64,000 nt of DNA from Pediococcus claussenii ATCC BAA-344 (GTDB taxonomy: Bacteria; Bacillota; Bacilli; Lactobacillales; Lactobacillaceae), in NCBI RefSeq assembly GCF_000237995.1, contig NC_016605.1, forward strand, positions 806,001 to 870,000, read 5' to 3'. The translations under genes and the position numbers were made by a program. How positions within the stretch are numbered: position 1 is the first letter of the stretch; each line of letters starts with the position of its first letter. The notes below the pieces were generated by a model, which saw nothing but the letters and a program-made list of their open reading frames with translations, was not told the origin of the DNA and did not search any database. Below are positions 29,110 to 37,557 of this stretch, piece after piece.

Positions 29110-29664
29110 TTATCCGATTAAAATTGCATTGTCTGCAATTGAAAGTGGATTTTCCTTATTAATATGGTCATAGAATAGTGTTCCTTTTAAATGATCAATT
29201 TCATGCTGACAAACGATCGCAGGATAATCTTTTAATTTCAAGGTTTGGGTTTGGCCCTCCAAGTTCTGGTATCTAATAGTGATACGGTCCTGACGGGGCA
29301 CATATCCAGGAATTTCTTTATCAACAGATAAACAGCCTTCCCCTTCATCTAGCGCGGCAACTTGAACGGATTGACTAATAATTACCGGATTGATCAAAAC
29401 TTCCTCCAAATCAATCTTTCCTTCGGCACCTGGTACAAGAACAGCAGCCATTTGAAGGGATAGGCCAATCTGGGGAGCAGCTAGGCCAACCCCTGCGCGA
29501 AGATGATATTTTTCAGCAATTTTTGGATCTTGACTATTTTTTAAGTATTCCATCATGTCGTTGGCAGCCTTTTTGTTTTCGGCAGAAAGTGGAAATTCAA
29601 CTTTCGCAGCACGTTTTCTAAGTACTGGATCACCATCGCGTGTTATATTATTCATTTTAATCAA
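29110..29664 (-). CDS. def: Def, peptide deformylase
   Basis: Removes the formyl group from nascent N-terminal fMet. It is 184 aa. All three metal/catalytic motifs are present: [23 protein letters not shown] and [12 protein letters not shown]. The start is TTG 29664: AGGAGGTA is 8 nt upstream of it but 17 nt from the ATG at 29655, and [16 protein letters not shown] matches the usual long Def N-terminus in this group. It is transcribed divergently from the UPF0223 gene. Confidence 0.95.
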   Translation of the reverse strand: MIKMNNITRDGDPVLRKRAAKVEFPLSAENKKAANDMMEYLKNSQDPKIAEKYHLRAGVGLAAPQIGLSLQMAAVLVPGAEGKIDLEEVLINPVIISQSVQVAALDEGEGCLSVDKEIPGYVPRQDRITIRYQNLEGQTQTLKLKDYPAIVCQHEIDHLKGTLFYDHINKENPLSIADNAILIG

Positions 29665-29749
29665 ATTAAGTACCTCCTGTTGTATACTATTTAATAATAA
29701 TATAATTGGTGACTTTATTTCAAATTAAAATGTAGGAGGGCGTATTTTA

Positions 29750-30028
29750 ATGAAAGAAAACTTTTCGTATCCGCTTAATGAAGATTGGAATGTGCAAGAG
29801 ATCACAGACGTTGTAGATTTTTTTAGTTTGATTGAAAAAGCTTATGAAAGCGGCGTTGCAAGAACAGATATGCAGAAAAAGTATGATCTATTTTTACGTG
29901 TTATTCCAAATAAGAGTGAACAAAAAAGAATTTTTCGGGAATTTAGAAATAATTCTGGTTTAGAGGCTTACACTGTAATAAAACAACTAAGTAATGACGT
30001 TAAAAGGATAAGGATTGATAATGTATGA
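29750..30028 (+). CDS. UPF0223 family protein
   Basis: 92 aa acidic helical protein of the UPF0223 (YktA-like) family. Family-like stretches include FSYPLNEDWNVQEITDVVDFF near the N-terminus (split here as FSYPLNEDW and ITDVVDFF) and a C-terminal FREFRNNSGLEAY. No known function. It overlaps the following inositol monophosphatase-like gene by 4 bp (ATGA), an arrangement common in lactobacilli. Confidence 0.85.
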   Translation: MKENFSYPLNEDWNVQEITDVVDFFSLIEKAYESGVARTDMQKKYDLFLRVIPNKSEQKRIFREFRNNSGLEAYTVIKQLSNDVKRIRIDNV

Positions 30029-30801
30029 ATAAAGAAGAACTTAACAGAATAAATAAAAATGTTGTAAAAATTATTAAACAAGATCGAGAATTTTTAATTG
30101 AAAAAATGGCTGGTGATTTTGAGGTGCAAAAGAAGACCAGTCGTCGTGATTTAGTGACCAGCCTTGATAAATTAAACCAAAAAAAATTAAAAGAAGAATT
30201 ATCTGAAGTTTTAGAAGCAAATTTTTTGGTTGAAGAGGGCGATGCAGCTAATAATCCCGTGTCAACATCAGGTTTAATCTGGGTAATTGATCCAATTGAT
30301 GGTACTCTCAATTTTGTAAAACAGCGTGATAATTTTGCGGTTATGATCGCTTTGTATGAAGACGGTGAACCCCTTTTAGGCTATATCATCGATGTTGTTC
30401 AGAATATTTTGATCGCCGGTGGACCTGATATAGGTGTGACACTGAACGGAAAAGAGTTACAGCAACCCGAAAATGTTTCTTTAGTAAATGGTTTAGTGGG
30501 ATTAAGCGGACCAATGTTAGCGCATAATATGTTTAATTTTGTTAGTATCCAAGAGGCCAGTTTAGGAGTACGGGTAATTGGAAGTGCTGGAATTGAATTT
30601 ATGAGGGTTCTTTTAGGAAAGCAGGTTGCCTATGTTTCAAATTTGCATCCTTGGGATTTTGCTGCCGGAAGAGCTTTAGCAATTGCACTTGATTTAATGA
30701 CAACCAATCTTGACGGTAAAGCGCCGAATATGCTAAAATCAAGCGTTGTGTTAGTAGCTACTAAGAAAGCTCATGCGGATATACTCGACCTGATGGATTA
30801 A
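30025..30801 (+). CDS. inositol monophosphatase family protein
   Basis: Mg2+-dependent phosphatase of the IMPase/SuhB superfamily, 258 aa. The metal motif WVIDPIDGTLNFV and the C-terminal PWDFAAGRALA are intact, and EEGD supplies the first acidic ligand. The substrate may be a sugar phosphate or a nucleotide such as PAP; this is not decidable from sequence. It is coupled to UPF0223 and ends at a terminator. Confidence 0.9.
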   Translation: MNKEELNRINKNVVKIIKQDREFLIEKMAGDFEVQKKTSRRDLVTSLDKLNQKKLKEELSEVLEANFLVEEGDAANNPVSTSGLIWVIDPIDGTLNFVKQRDNFAVMIALYEDGEPLLGYIIDVVQNILIAGGPDIGVTLNGKELQQPENVSLVNGLVGLSGPMLAHNMFNFVSIQEASLGVRVIGSAGIEFMRVLLGKQVAYVSNLHPWDFAAGRALAIALDLMTTNLDGKAPNMLKSSVVLVATKKAHADILDLMD

Positions 30802-30811
30802 GTAATTTCCA

Positions 30812-30839
30812 CTGTGACGGCAAGGTCACAGCTTTTTTT
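30812..30839 (+). terminator. terminator after the inositol monophosphatase-like gene
   Basis: CTGTGAC (30812-30818)/GTCACAG (30825-30831) followed by a run of T residues. Confidence 0.88.
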
Positions 30840-30892
30840 ATGTTTAAAACGCATTTTTAAATAAAAAATTAAAGTGAATAGGGAGAATTGAT

Positions 30893-32737
30893 TTGAAACT
30901 TAGAGAAGACATTCGAAATATTGCCATTATCGCTCACGTTGACCACGGTAAAACAACATTAGTTAATGAATTATTAAAACAATCAGACACATTGGACGAA
31001 CACGTTCAAATTGAGGATCGTGCTCTTGATTCTAATGCAATCGAACGTGAACGCGGAATTACAATTTTATCAAAGAATACAGCGGTTCGTTATGGTGATA
31101 AACAGATTAATATTTTAGATACACCAGGACATGCTGACTTTGGTGGTGAAGTTGAACGAATCATGCGAATGGTTGATGGAGTTTTGCTTGTTGTTGACGC
31201 TTTTGAAGGAACAATGCCACAAACACGTTTCGTTTTAAAAAAGGCTTTAGAACAACACTTAACACCAATCGTTGTCGTTAATAAAATTGATCGACCAGGT
31301 GCACGTCCTAGCGAAGTTGTTGATGAAGTATTGGATCTATTTATTGATCTGGGGGCTGATGAAGATCAGTTAGAATTCCCGGTTGTTTATGTATCAGCAC
31401 TTAATGGGACTTCAAGTTTTTCTGATGATCCTGAAGATCAAGAACATACTATGAAGCCGGTTTTTGACACAATTGTTGATACTATTCCTGCTCCTGTTGA
31501 TAACAGCGATGAACCGCTTCAATTCCAAGTTGCCTTGTTAGATTACAACGATTTTGTTGGTCGAATTGGAATCGGACGAGTATTTCGCGGCAAGATTAAG
31601 GTTGGAGATAATGTTTCGGTTCTGAAGTTAGACGGAAGCAAGAAGAATTTCCGAGTAACTAAATTATTTGGTTACTTTGGTTTGAAACGTTTGGAAATCA
31701 ATGAAGCCAAAGCTGGAGATTTGATTGCAATCTCTGGAATGGAAGATATCTTTGTTGGTGAAACGGTTGCAGACGCTGAACATCCAGAAGCACTACCAAT
31801 TTTACGAATTGACGAACCAACGTTACAGATGACATTTCGTACAAATGATTCACCATTTGCTGGAAAAGAAGGAAAATTTGTTACTTCTCGACAACTTGAG
31901 CAACGTCTAAAGACAGAGTTGCATACTGATGTTTCATTGCGTGTTGAAGATACTGACGATCCAGGTGCTTGGACAGTTTCCGGTCGTGGGGAACTTCATT
32001 TATCAATTCTAATTGAAACACTTCGTCGTGAAGGCTTTGAGTTGCAAGCATCACGTCCAGAAGTTATTTATAAAGAAGTTGATGGACAATTGAGTGAACC
32101 ATTTGAAACAGTTCAAATCGATACTCCTGATGAGTATACTGGTTCCGTAATTGATTCTTTATCTCAACGTAAGGGTGAGATGCAGAATATGGAAACTACT
32201 GACAATGGGCAAACTCGTTTAACATTTATCGCTCCATCACGTGGTTTAATTGGTTATTCAACTGAGTTTCTTTCAATGACACGTGGGTATGGAATTATGA
32301 ACCATACTTTCTCAAGTTACATGCCTGTAATTAAGAACTGGAACCCTGGACGTCGTAATGGTACTTTAGTTTCGATTAACTCAGGTAAGGTTACTACTTA
32401 TGCTATTATGGCTGTTCAAGATCGTGGATTAATCTTTACTGACCCTGGTACAGAGGTTTATGAAGGTATGATTATTGGACAAAACAGTCGTGATAATGAT
32501 ATCTCAGTAAACATTACCCGTGGACGTAATCAAACTAACGTTCGTGCTGCTGGATCTGAAGATATTGCAAAGGTTAAAGCTCCATTACACATGTCACTAG
32601 AAGAATCATTAGAATTCTTAAATGAAGATGAATATTGTGAAATCACACCAGAAAGTATTCGTTTGCGTAAGCAAATCTTGAATACAAATGAGCGTGAAAA
32701 GGCTGCTAAGCGTCGTAAAATGAGCGGCAGAAAATAA
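30893..32737 (+). CDS. typA: TypA/BipA, ribosome-associated GTPase
   Basis: Translational GTPase involved in ribosome assembly and stress or low-temperature growth. It is 614 aa. G1 is AHVDHGKTT, the switch region is ERERGITI, G3 is [12 protein letters not shown] and G4 is [10 protein letters not shown]; domains II, III and V and the BipA-specific C-terminus are present. TTG start with GGGAGA at 30881-30886. It is monocistronic, flanked by terminators. Confidence 0.96.
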   Translation: MKLREDIRNIAIIAHVDHGKTTLVNELLKQSDTLDEHVQIEDRALDSNAIERERGITILSKNTAVRYGDKQINILDTPGHADFGGEVERIMRMVDGVLLVVDAFEGTMPQTRFVLKKALEQHLTPIVVVNKIDRPGARPSEVVDEVLDLFIDLGADEDQLEFPVVYVSALNGTSSFSDDPEDQEHTMKPVFDTIVDTIPAPVDNSDEPLQFQVALLDYNDFVGRIGIGRVFRGKIKVGDNVSVLKLDGSKKNFRVTKLFGYFGLKRLEINEAKAGDLIAISGMEDIFVGETVADAEHPEALPILRIDEPTLQMTFRTNDSPFAGKEGKFVTSRQLEQRLKTELHTDVSLRVEDTDDPGAWTVSGRGELHLSILIETLRREGFELQASRPEVIYKEVDGQLSEPFETVQIDTPDEYTGSVIDSLSQRKGEMQNMETTDNGQTRLTFIAPSRGLIGYSTEFLSMTRGYGIMNHTFSSYMPVIKNWNPGRRNGTLVSINSGKVTTYAIMAVQDRGLIFTDPGTEVYEGMIIGQNSRDNDISVNITRGRNQTNVRAAGSEDIAKVKAPLHMSLEESLEFLNEDEYCEITPESIRLRKQILNTNEREKAAKRRKMSGRK

Positions 32738-32744
32738 GATTTTG

Positions 32745-32777
32745 AAAAGAGGGTGAAGTTTCACTCTCTTTTTATTT
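32745..32777 (+). terminator. terminator after typA
   Basis: AAAAGAGGGTGAA and TTCACTCTCTTTT arms followed by TATTTT; near-perfect stem. Confidence 0.85.
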
Positions 32778-32796
32778 TATAATAGAATTTTTGGGA

Positions 32797-32802
32797 TATA
32801 AT
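32797..32802 (+). promoter_or_regulatory. possible -10 box for ftsW
   Basis: Perfect TATAAT at 32797-32802, 39 bp before the GTG start. No good -35 was seen at the expected distance. Confidence 0.4.
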
Positions 32803-32840
32803 AAAAGGCGTGACAAAAATACATTTTAGGATGATTCTTT

Positions 32841-33998
32841 GTGTTAAAAAAACTTAGATATATTGATTATTGGGTGTTGATACCATATTTAATTTTATGT
32901 GTATTTGGTATTATCATGGTTTATTCTGCGAGCGCAGATTATTATATAATAGCGAATGGAAAAAGTGCTTTTAGCTTTTTAATGAGGCAAATAGCTTACG
33001 TATTAATGGGTGTATTAATAACATTTATAACCTTTCAATTGAGGTTAGAAGTGTTTAGGGGCAAAAGATTTATCAAATATTTTACGGCAGTAATGTTTTT
33101 AGCGTATTTTTATTTGATGTTTTTTGGTCGGAATACCAACGGAGCTACCGGATGGATTTTTATTGGTCCAATTAGTATTCAACCATCGGAAGTTTTAAAA
33201 CTATTTTTTATTTTATATCTTTCAAATATTCTGACTAAGCATCGCGATCGCCTAGAAATCGATAATGATATTATGTCGTTTTATCGAAGCCCGATAGTAA
33301 TGGTTTTTATATTTGTCATTTTGACTTATTTACAACATGATCTTGGGGGCTCTGCAATTAATTCAGCAATCGCACTGGTAATCTTTTTTGCAGCTGGTGT
33401 TGACTACCGCAAGGGAATTGGAATTATCTTTGCTGGAATTGCTACAGGTGTATTTTTCTTGATGGCGGTTGCGTCACGAATCAATATTAATACCTCAAAC
33501 TATATGCTACAAAGAATTGTTGGTTTTGCGCATCCTTTTGAGTTGGCTAAAGGAGCAGGAAATCAGCTAGTTAATTCATATTATGCATTGGGTAATGGAG
33601 GAATATTCGGAGTAGGTTTAGGAAATAGTATTCAAAAGAAGGGTTATCTTCCGGAAGCTAATACTGATTTCATAATGTCAGTAGTTGCAGAAGAATTAGG
33701 ATTGATCACGGTGATCTTAATTATAGGATTGTTGTCATTGATTATTTTTAGAGCTATCATTTTAGGGATCAGAGCTAATAGTATGTATCAAACCATGATT
33801 TGCTATGGTATTGCAACGTATTTTACCGTTCAAACGTTTTTTAATGTTGGTGGTGTAATAGGTATGCTTCCGATCACTGGAGTTACATTTCCATTTATTA
33901 GCTATGGTGGTTCTAGTATGGTTGTTTTAACTGTATGTATTGGTCTTCTGTTAAACATAAGCGCAACACAGGAAAGAGAAATTAAACTGAGGAAGTAA
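32841..33998 (+). CDS. ftsW: FtsW/RodA-type SEDS peptidoglycan glycosyltransferase
   Basis: Polytopic SEDS-family polymerase that assembles glycan strands with a class B PBP. It is 385 aa with about ten membrane helices. The family signatures NSYYALGNGGIFGVGLGNS and LPEANTDFIMSVVAEELG are visible, with the C-terminal FISYGGSSM. The position ahead of ylbG-rsmD-coaD is where lactobacilli commonly carry ftsW rather than rodA. GTG start; AGGA lies 9 nt upstream. Confidence 0.9.
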   Translation: MLKKLRYIDYWVLIPYLILCVFGIIMVYSASADYYIIANGKSAFSFLMRQIAYVLMGVLITFITFQLRLEVFRGKRFIKYFTAVMFLAYFYLMFFGRNTNGATGWIFIGPISIQPSEVLKLFFILYLSNILTKHRDRLEIDNDIMSFYRSPIVMVFIFVILTYLQHDLGGSAINSAIALVIFFAAGVDYRKGIGIIFAGIATGVFFLMAVASRININTSNYMLQRIVGFAHPFELAKGAGNQLVNSYYALGNGGIFGVGLGNSIQKKGYLPEANTDFIMSVVAEELGLITVILIIGLLSLIIFRAIILGIRANSMYQTMICYGIATYFTVQTFFNVGGVIGMLPITGVTFPFISYGGSSMVVLTVCIGLLLNISATQEREIKLRK

Positions 33999-34002
33999 TT
34001 AC

Positions 34003-34254
34003 ATGGAATTTAATCAGCGAGAGAATATTACGGTTTTTATCTCGAATCTGAAAAAGGTAAACCAACTTAAAAGGTTTGGTAGCCTTTTTTATGTTTCTAA
34101 GGAACAAAAATATGCCATTCTTTATACGGATCAAGCGAATGCAGTTGGAACAGTTCGCAAGATTAAAAGTTTAAATTTTGTTAAGTCGGCATATATTTCT
34201 CCAAGGTCAAAACTAAAAACAGTATACAGAGATGATGATATGTTGGAGGGATAA
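34003..34254 (+). CDS. ylbG: YlbG, DUF2129/UPF0298 protein
   Basis: 83-aa cytoplasmic protein of unknown function, conserved between ftsW and rsmD in Firmicutes. The family pattern of an N-terminal strand (ENITVFISNLK), the middle RFGSLFYVSKEQKYAILY and a C-terminal SAYISPRSKL is visible. It is 4 nt after ftsW and 2 nt before rsmD, so it is co-transcribed. Confidence 0.88.
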   Translation: MEFNQRENITVFISNLKKVNQLKRFGSLFYVSKEQKYAILYTDQANAVGTVRKIKSLNFVKSAYISPRSKLKTVYRDDDMLEG

Positions 34255-34256
34255 CT

Positions 34257-34808
34257 ATGCGAATAGTATCTGGTGATTTTGGTGGTCGGCGTTTAACAGC
34301 GGTTCCAGGAACTAAGACTAGACCAACTACTGATAAGGTTAAGGAAGCAGTTTTCAACGTGATTGGACCTTACTTTGATGGTGGGCTAGTGTTGGATCTT
34401 TTTGCAGGTAGTGGTGGACTAGGCATAGAAGCAGTTTCCCGTGGAGCAGATCACGCGTATTTAATTGATCGGCAGTTTGCTGCAATAAAAACTATTAAGT
34501 CAAATATAGCAGTAACTAAACAAGAAACTAAATTTTCGGTTCTAAAGTCAGATAGCCATAAGATTCTAGATAAGTTTAGTAGGGATGGCCTTAGTTTTGA
34601 TCTGGTTTTTCTAGATCCGCCCTATGCCCAACAAAAAATTGAAAATGATATCCTTAAAATGGAAAATTTGAATTTATTGGGAGCAGATGCCAAAATAATT
34701 TGTGAAACTAATTTAGAAACAGTGTTATCAGATAAAATTGGACAGTTTAATGTTAGTAACATTAAAGAATATGGCATTACAAAAATTACTGTTTATCAGA
34801 AAGGTTAA
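34257..34808 (+). CDS. rsmD: RsmD, 16S rRNA (guanine-966-N2)-methyltransferase
   Basis: SAM-dependent methyltransferase acting on 16S rRNA in the small subunit. It is 183 aa. The N-terminus MRIVSGDFGGRRL is typical. The SAM motif is VLDLFAGSGGLGIEA, and the catalytic D/NPPY motif is LDPPYAQQKI. It is followed by coaD at 6 nt, the conserved rsmD-coaD pair. Confidence 0.95.
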   Translation: MRIVSGDFGGRRLTAVPGTKTRPTTDKVKEAVFNVIGPYFDGGLVLDLFAGSGGLGIEAVSRGADHAYLIDRQFAAIKTIKSNIAVTKQETKFSVLKSDSHKILDKFSRDGLSFDLVFLDPPYAQQKIENDILKMENLNLLGADAKIICETNLETVLSDKIGQFNVSNIKEYGITKITVYQKG

Positions 34809-34814
34809 GGAGAC

Positions 34815-35288
34815 ATGACAAAAGCACTTTATGTTGGAAGCTTTGATCCAGTCACATATGGTCACATTGATCTGATTAAACGTTCTGCGAAAATTTTTGA
34901 TGAAGTGGTCGTGGGTATCGGGATTAATACCTCCAAAAAGCCAATTTTTACTGAGCAGGAGCGCGTTAATTTTATTAACCATGCAGTTAGGTTGGATAAC
35001 CTAAAAGTAGTAACTTTTTCCGGACTTACAGCTAATTTTTTTATTGAAAATAATTTTGATGTTTTAATACGCGGAGTTCGCAATGGGGCCGATCTTGAAG
35101 CGGAAAAAGCAATTTCGGGTATGAATAATTATTTGAATAACAAAATAGAAACGGTTTTTTTACCAACTAATCCTAAGTTTGAATTTGTTTCTTCTAGCCT
35201 GATTAAAGAGGTTGTTAAAATGGGTGGATCGGTGCAAGGACTGCTTCCCGATGAAATTATTTCTGGACTGCGAGCAAGACTTGAATGA
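34815..35288 (+). CDS. coaD: CoaD, phosphopantetheine adenylyltransferase
   Basis: Transfers AMP from ATP to 4'-phosphopantetheine, the penultimate step of coenzyme A synthesis. It is 157 aa. The nucleotidyltransferase motif is YGHIDLI (HxGH-type TYGHID) after GSFDPVT, RGVRNGADLE is the substrate region, and SSSLIKEV is the ISSS-type C-terminal motif. It overlaps the PDZ-protease gene by 4 bp. Confidence 0.96.
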   Translation: MTKALYVGSFDPVTYGHIDLIKRSAKIFDEVVVGIGINTSKKPIFTEQERVNFINHAVRLDNLKVVTFSGLTANFFIENNFDVLIRGVRNGADLEAEKAISGMNNYLNNKIETVFLPTNPKFEFVSSSLIKEVVKMGGSVQGLLPDEIISGLRARLE

Positions 35289-36319
35289 TTAGAAAAAATT
35301 TAAAGTGGGTTGGAATTGTATGTACCTTTGTTGTGGCTACTCTATGCCTATGCTTTTTCCCGATGAATAACTATGTTGAGGGACCTGGATCTGCAGATCG
35401 TTTAGCCAAATATATAACAGTTAGTGGAGGAACGGTAAGGCAAAAGAATAGTTTTTATATGACATCAGTTTCTGTTGCAAAAGGTACTCCGCTTATCAAT
35501 TTATTTGCAATGCTAAACTCACACTATGAAATGGTTAGTAATGATTCTATTGTTGGAAATCAAACTAACCAAGAGTACGAAAAAGTTCAAGATGTTTATA
35601 TGAGCAGTGCTGAAAACGCAGCCAAAATAGTTGCCTATAAAGCAGCAAATAAGAAAATACATGTTAAAAATAATGGAATATATGTGCTTGATGTAATGAA
35701 TAAATCAACGTTTTATCAACGATTAAAACCGGGCGATGTTTTACAAAGAGTTAACAAGGAAAAAATTAATAATTCCAGTGACGCATTGACATATATGAAG
35801 AATACTAAACTTAATCAACCTCTTACATTAACTGTACAGCGGGGGAAAAAGCATTTTAAATTAACAGGGAAAAGTGTTCACCTTCAAGCAGGACGTAATG
35901 GAATTGGAATCTCACTGGTAGATGCCCAGAAGGTAAGTACAATTCCAAATTCCCGTATTAATGCTCATGGGGTTGGTGGGCCTTCAGCGGGACTGATGTA
36001 TGCTCTACAAATGTATTCGGAGTTGGTTTCAAACTTTAAAATAAAAGAAAATATCGCTGGAACAGGAACAATTGATGATAAGGGGAATGTTGGTGAGATT
36101 GGCGGAATTGATAAAAAAATAATCACCGCTAACCAAAAGGGAATTAAAATATTCTTAACTCCGTATGTAAAGGGCACGAAAGATGTTAAAAAGGTAGAAC
36201 CAGAACATCTTACTAATTATGAGTTGGCTGAAAAAACGGTAAAAAAATATCATTTAAATATAAAAATTATTCCAATTACTAGTTTTAATGATGCAATTAA
36301 ATATTTAAAAGAGAGTTAG
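35285..36319 (+). CDS. YlbL/SepM-like PDZ and Lon-type serine protease
   Basis: Membrane-anchored protease of the S16-like family, 344 aa. It has an N-terminal membrane helix (about 7-26), a PDZ-like region (about 130-195; LKPGDVLQRVNKEKI) and a Lon catalytic domain. The catalytic Ser is in GVGGPSAGLMYAL and the Lys in GGIDKKIITANQKG. In streptococci the relative SepM processes competence peptide; here the physiological substrate is unknown, though comEA follows directly. ATGA overlap with coaD. Confidence 0.9.
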   Translation: MIRKNLKWVGIVCTFVVATLCLCFFPMNNYVEGPGSADRLAKYITVSGGTVRQKNSFYMTSVSVAKGTPLINLFAMLNSHYEMVSNDSIVGNQTNQEYEKVQDVYMSSAENAAKIVAYKAANKKIHVKNNGIYVLDVMNKSTFYQRLKPGDVLQRVNKEKINNSSDALTYMKNTKLNQPLTLTVQRGKKHFKLTGKSVHLQAGRNGIGISLVDAQKVSTIPNSRINAHGVGGPSAGLMYALQMYSELVSNFKIKENIAGTGTIDDKGNVGEIGGIDKKIITANQKGIKIFLTPYVKGTKDVKKVEPEHLTNYELAEKTVKKYHLNIKIIPITSFNDAIKYLKES

Positions 36320-36339
36320 ATATTTTTAACTCTTTTTTT
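36307..36339 (+). terminator. terminator overlapping the end of the PDZ-protease gene
   Basis: GAGTTA (36313-36318)/TAACTC (36327-36332) with flanking A/T pairing and a seven-T run. The stop codon lies in the stem-loop. Confidence 0.7.
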
Positions 36340-36365
36340 GTATCTTAAATTTAGGAGGAAACTTA

Positions 36366-37043
36366 ATGGAGGAATTATGGGAAAAATATCAAAGACAAAT
36401 AATTATGGCGAGTGTTATGACAACGATTGCGATATTAATTGTGACTATTTTAATGGGAGCTACGCGGCCCAATAATGTTAAGGTTAACGGAGAAGAGAAT
36501 TCTAACAATGATAATGTGGTTTCTGAAAAGAGAGGTGATAAAAAAATTTCGTCTACGCTGATTTCGGGGCAAAAGCATACAAAAATGATGGTGGATGTTA
36601 AAGGAGCTGTAAAAACTCCTGGTGTTTATGAATTTTCAAAGGGAATGCGAGTCCATGACATTATCCAACTTGCTGGCGGAATTACCAAATCCGCAGATTC
36701 AAAGCTGGTTAATTTTGCTCAACAGTTAAGAGATCAACAGATAATTTATGTCCCTATTAAAGGTGAAAGTAAGCTGGATACAGGTCAATCAACTAATAGT
36801 ACAGTGGCAACTAAGGAAGGCCTTAAGGATGACGCTGACGTTTTAGAAGAACAACAAGTTAATATAAATACTGCAACACAACAGGAAATTCAGAAGTTAA
36901 ATGGAATTGGTGAAAAGAAAGCAGAACAAATTTTAAAGTATCGAGAAGAACATGGTGAATTTAAAAAAATTGAAGAAATAAAAAATGTAAAGGGAATTGG
37001 TGCTAAGATGTATGAGAAAATAAAAGAGGATATTATTATTTGA
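36366..37043 (+). CDS. comEA: ComEA, DNA-binding competence protein
   Basis: Surface-exposed receptor for double-stranded DNA in transformation. It is 225 aa. A single N-terminal membrane helix (about 11-31) precedes a linker, an SLBB-type domain (DVKGAVKTPGVYEFSKG) and a C-terminal pair of helix-hairpin-helix motifs (LNGIGEKKAEQIL, VKGIGAKMYEKI). GGAGGA lies just upstream of the ATG. It is followed by comEB and comEC in the standard order. Confidence 0.95.
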   Translation: MEELWEKYQRQIIMASVMTTIAILIVTILMGATRPNNVKVNGEENSNNDNVVSEKRGDKKISSTLISGQKHTKMMVDVKGAVKTPGVYEFSKGMRVHDIIQLAGGITKSADSKLVNFAQQLRDQQIIYVPIKGESKLDTGQSTNSTVATKEGLKDDADVLEEQQVNINTATQQEIQKLNGIGEKKAEQILKYREEHGEFKKIEEIKNVKGIGAKMYEKIKEDIII

Positions 37044-37062
37044 ATTAGTGAGGAAAATAAAT

Positions 37063-37557
37063 ATGGATAAAAGAATTGATTGGGACCAATACTTTATGAC
37101 ACAAGCAACTTTGTTAGCACTTAGAAGTACTTGTCAAAGATTGTCGGTTGGTGCTCTGATTGTTAGAGATAAAAGGGTGATTGCTGGGGGATATAACGGA
37201 TCAGTTGCTGGAGATGTGCATTGTATAGATGAAGGATGTTATTTAGTGGACGGTCATTGTGTGAGGACTATCCATGCAGAGATGAACGCCGTATTACAGT
37301 GTGCTAAATTTGGCGTTGCAACAGAGGGAGCAGAGGTATATGTAACAGACTTTCCTTGCTTACAATGTACTAAGATGTTGTTACAAGCTGGAATTGTGAA
37401 GATTAATTATTTACGTAATTACCATAATGATAAATATGCAGTAGAATTATTAAAGCGAAAAAAAGTTGATATTAAACAAATTAAATTTAGTTCAGAAGAT
37501 CTAAAGAAAATTGATTTGTCCGCAATTATTGAAAATTTAAGTGAAGATTCAAAATAG
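37063..37557 (+). CDS. comEB: ComEB, dCMP deaminase family protein
   Basis: Zinc deaminase of the dCMP/cytidine deaminase superfamily, 164 aa. The zinc/catalytic motifs are HAEMNAV and PCLQCTKM. In the com operon it is not required for transformation in Bacillus and probably acts on deoxycytidylate. An in-frame GTG at 37048 lies inside the ribosome site (GTGAGGA), so ATG 37063 is chosen. It overlaps comEC by 17 bp. Confidence 0.92.
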   Translation: MDKRIDWDQYFMTQATLLALRSTCQRLSVGALIVRDKRVIAGGYNGSVAGDVHCIDEGCYLVDGHCVRTIHAEMNAVLQCAKFGVATEGAEVYVTDFPCLQCTKMLLQAGIVKINYLRNYHNDKYAVELLKRKKVDIKQIKFSSEDLKKIDLSAIIENLSEDSK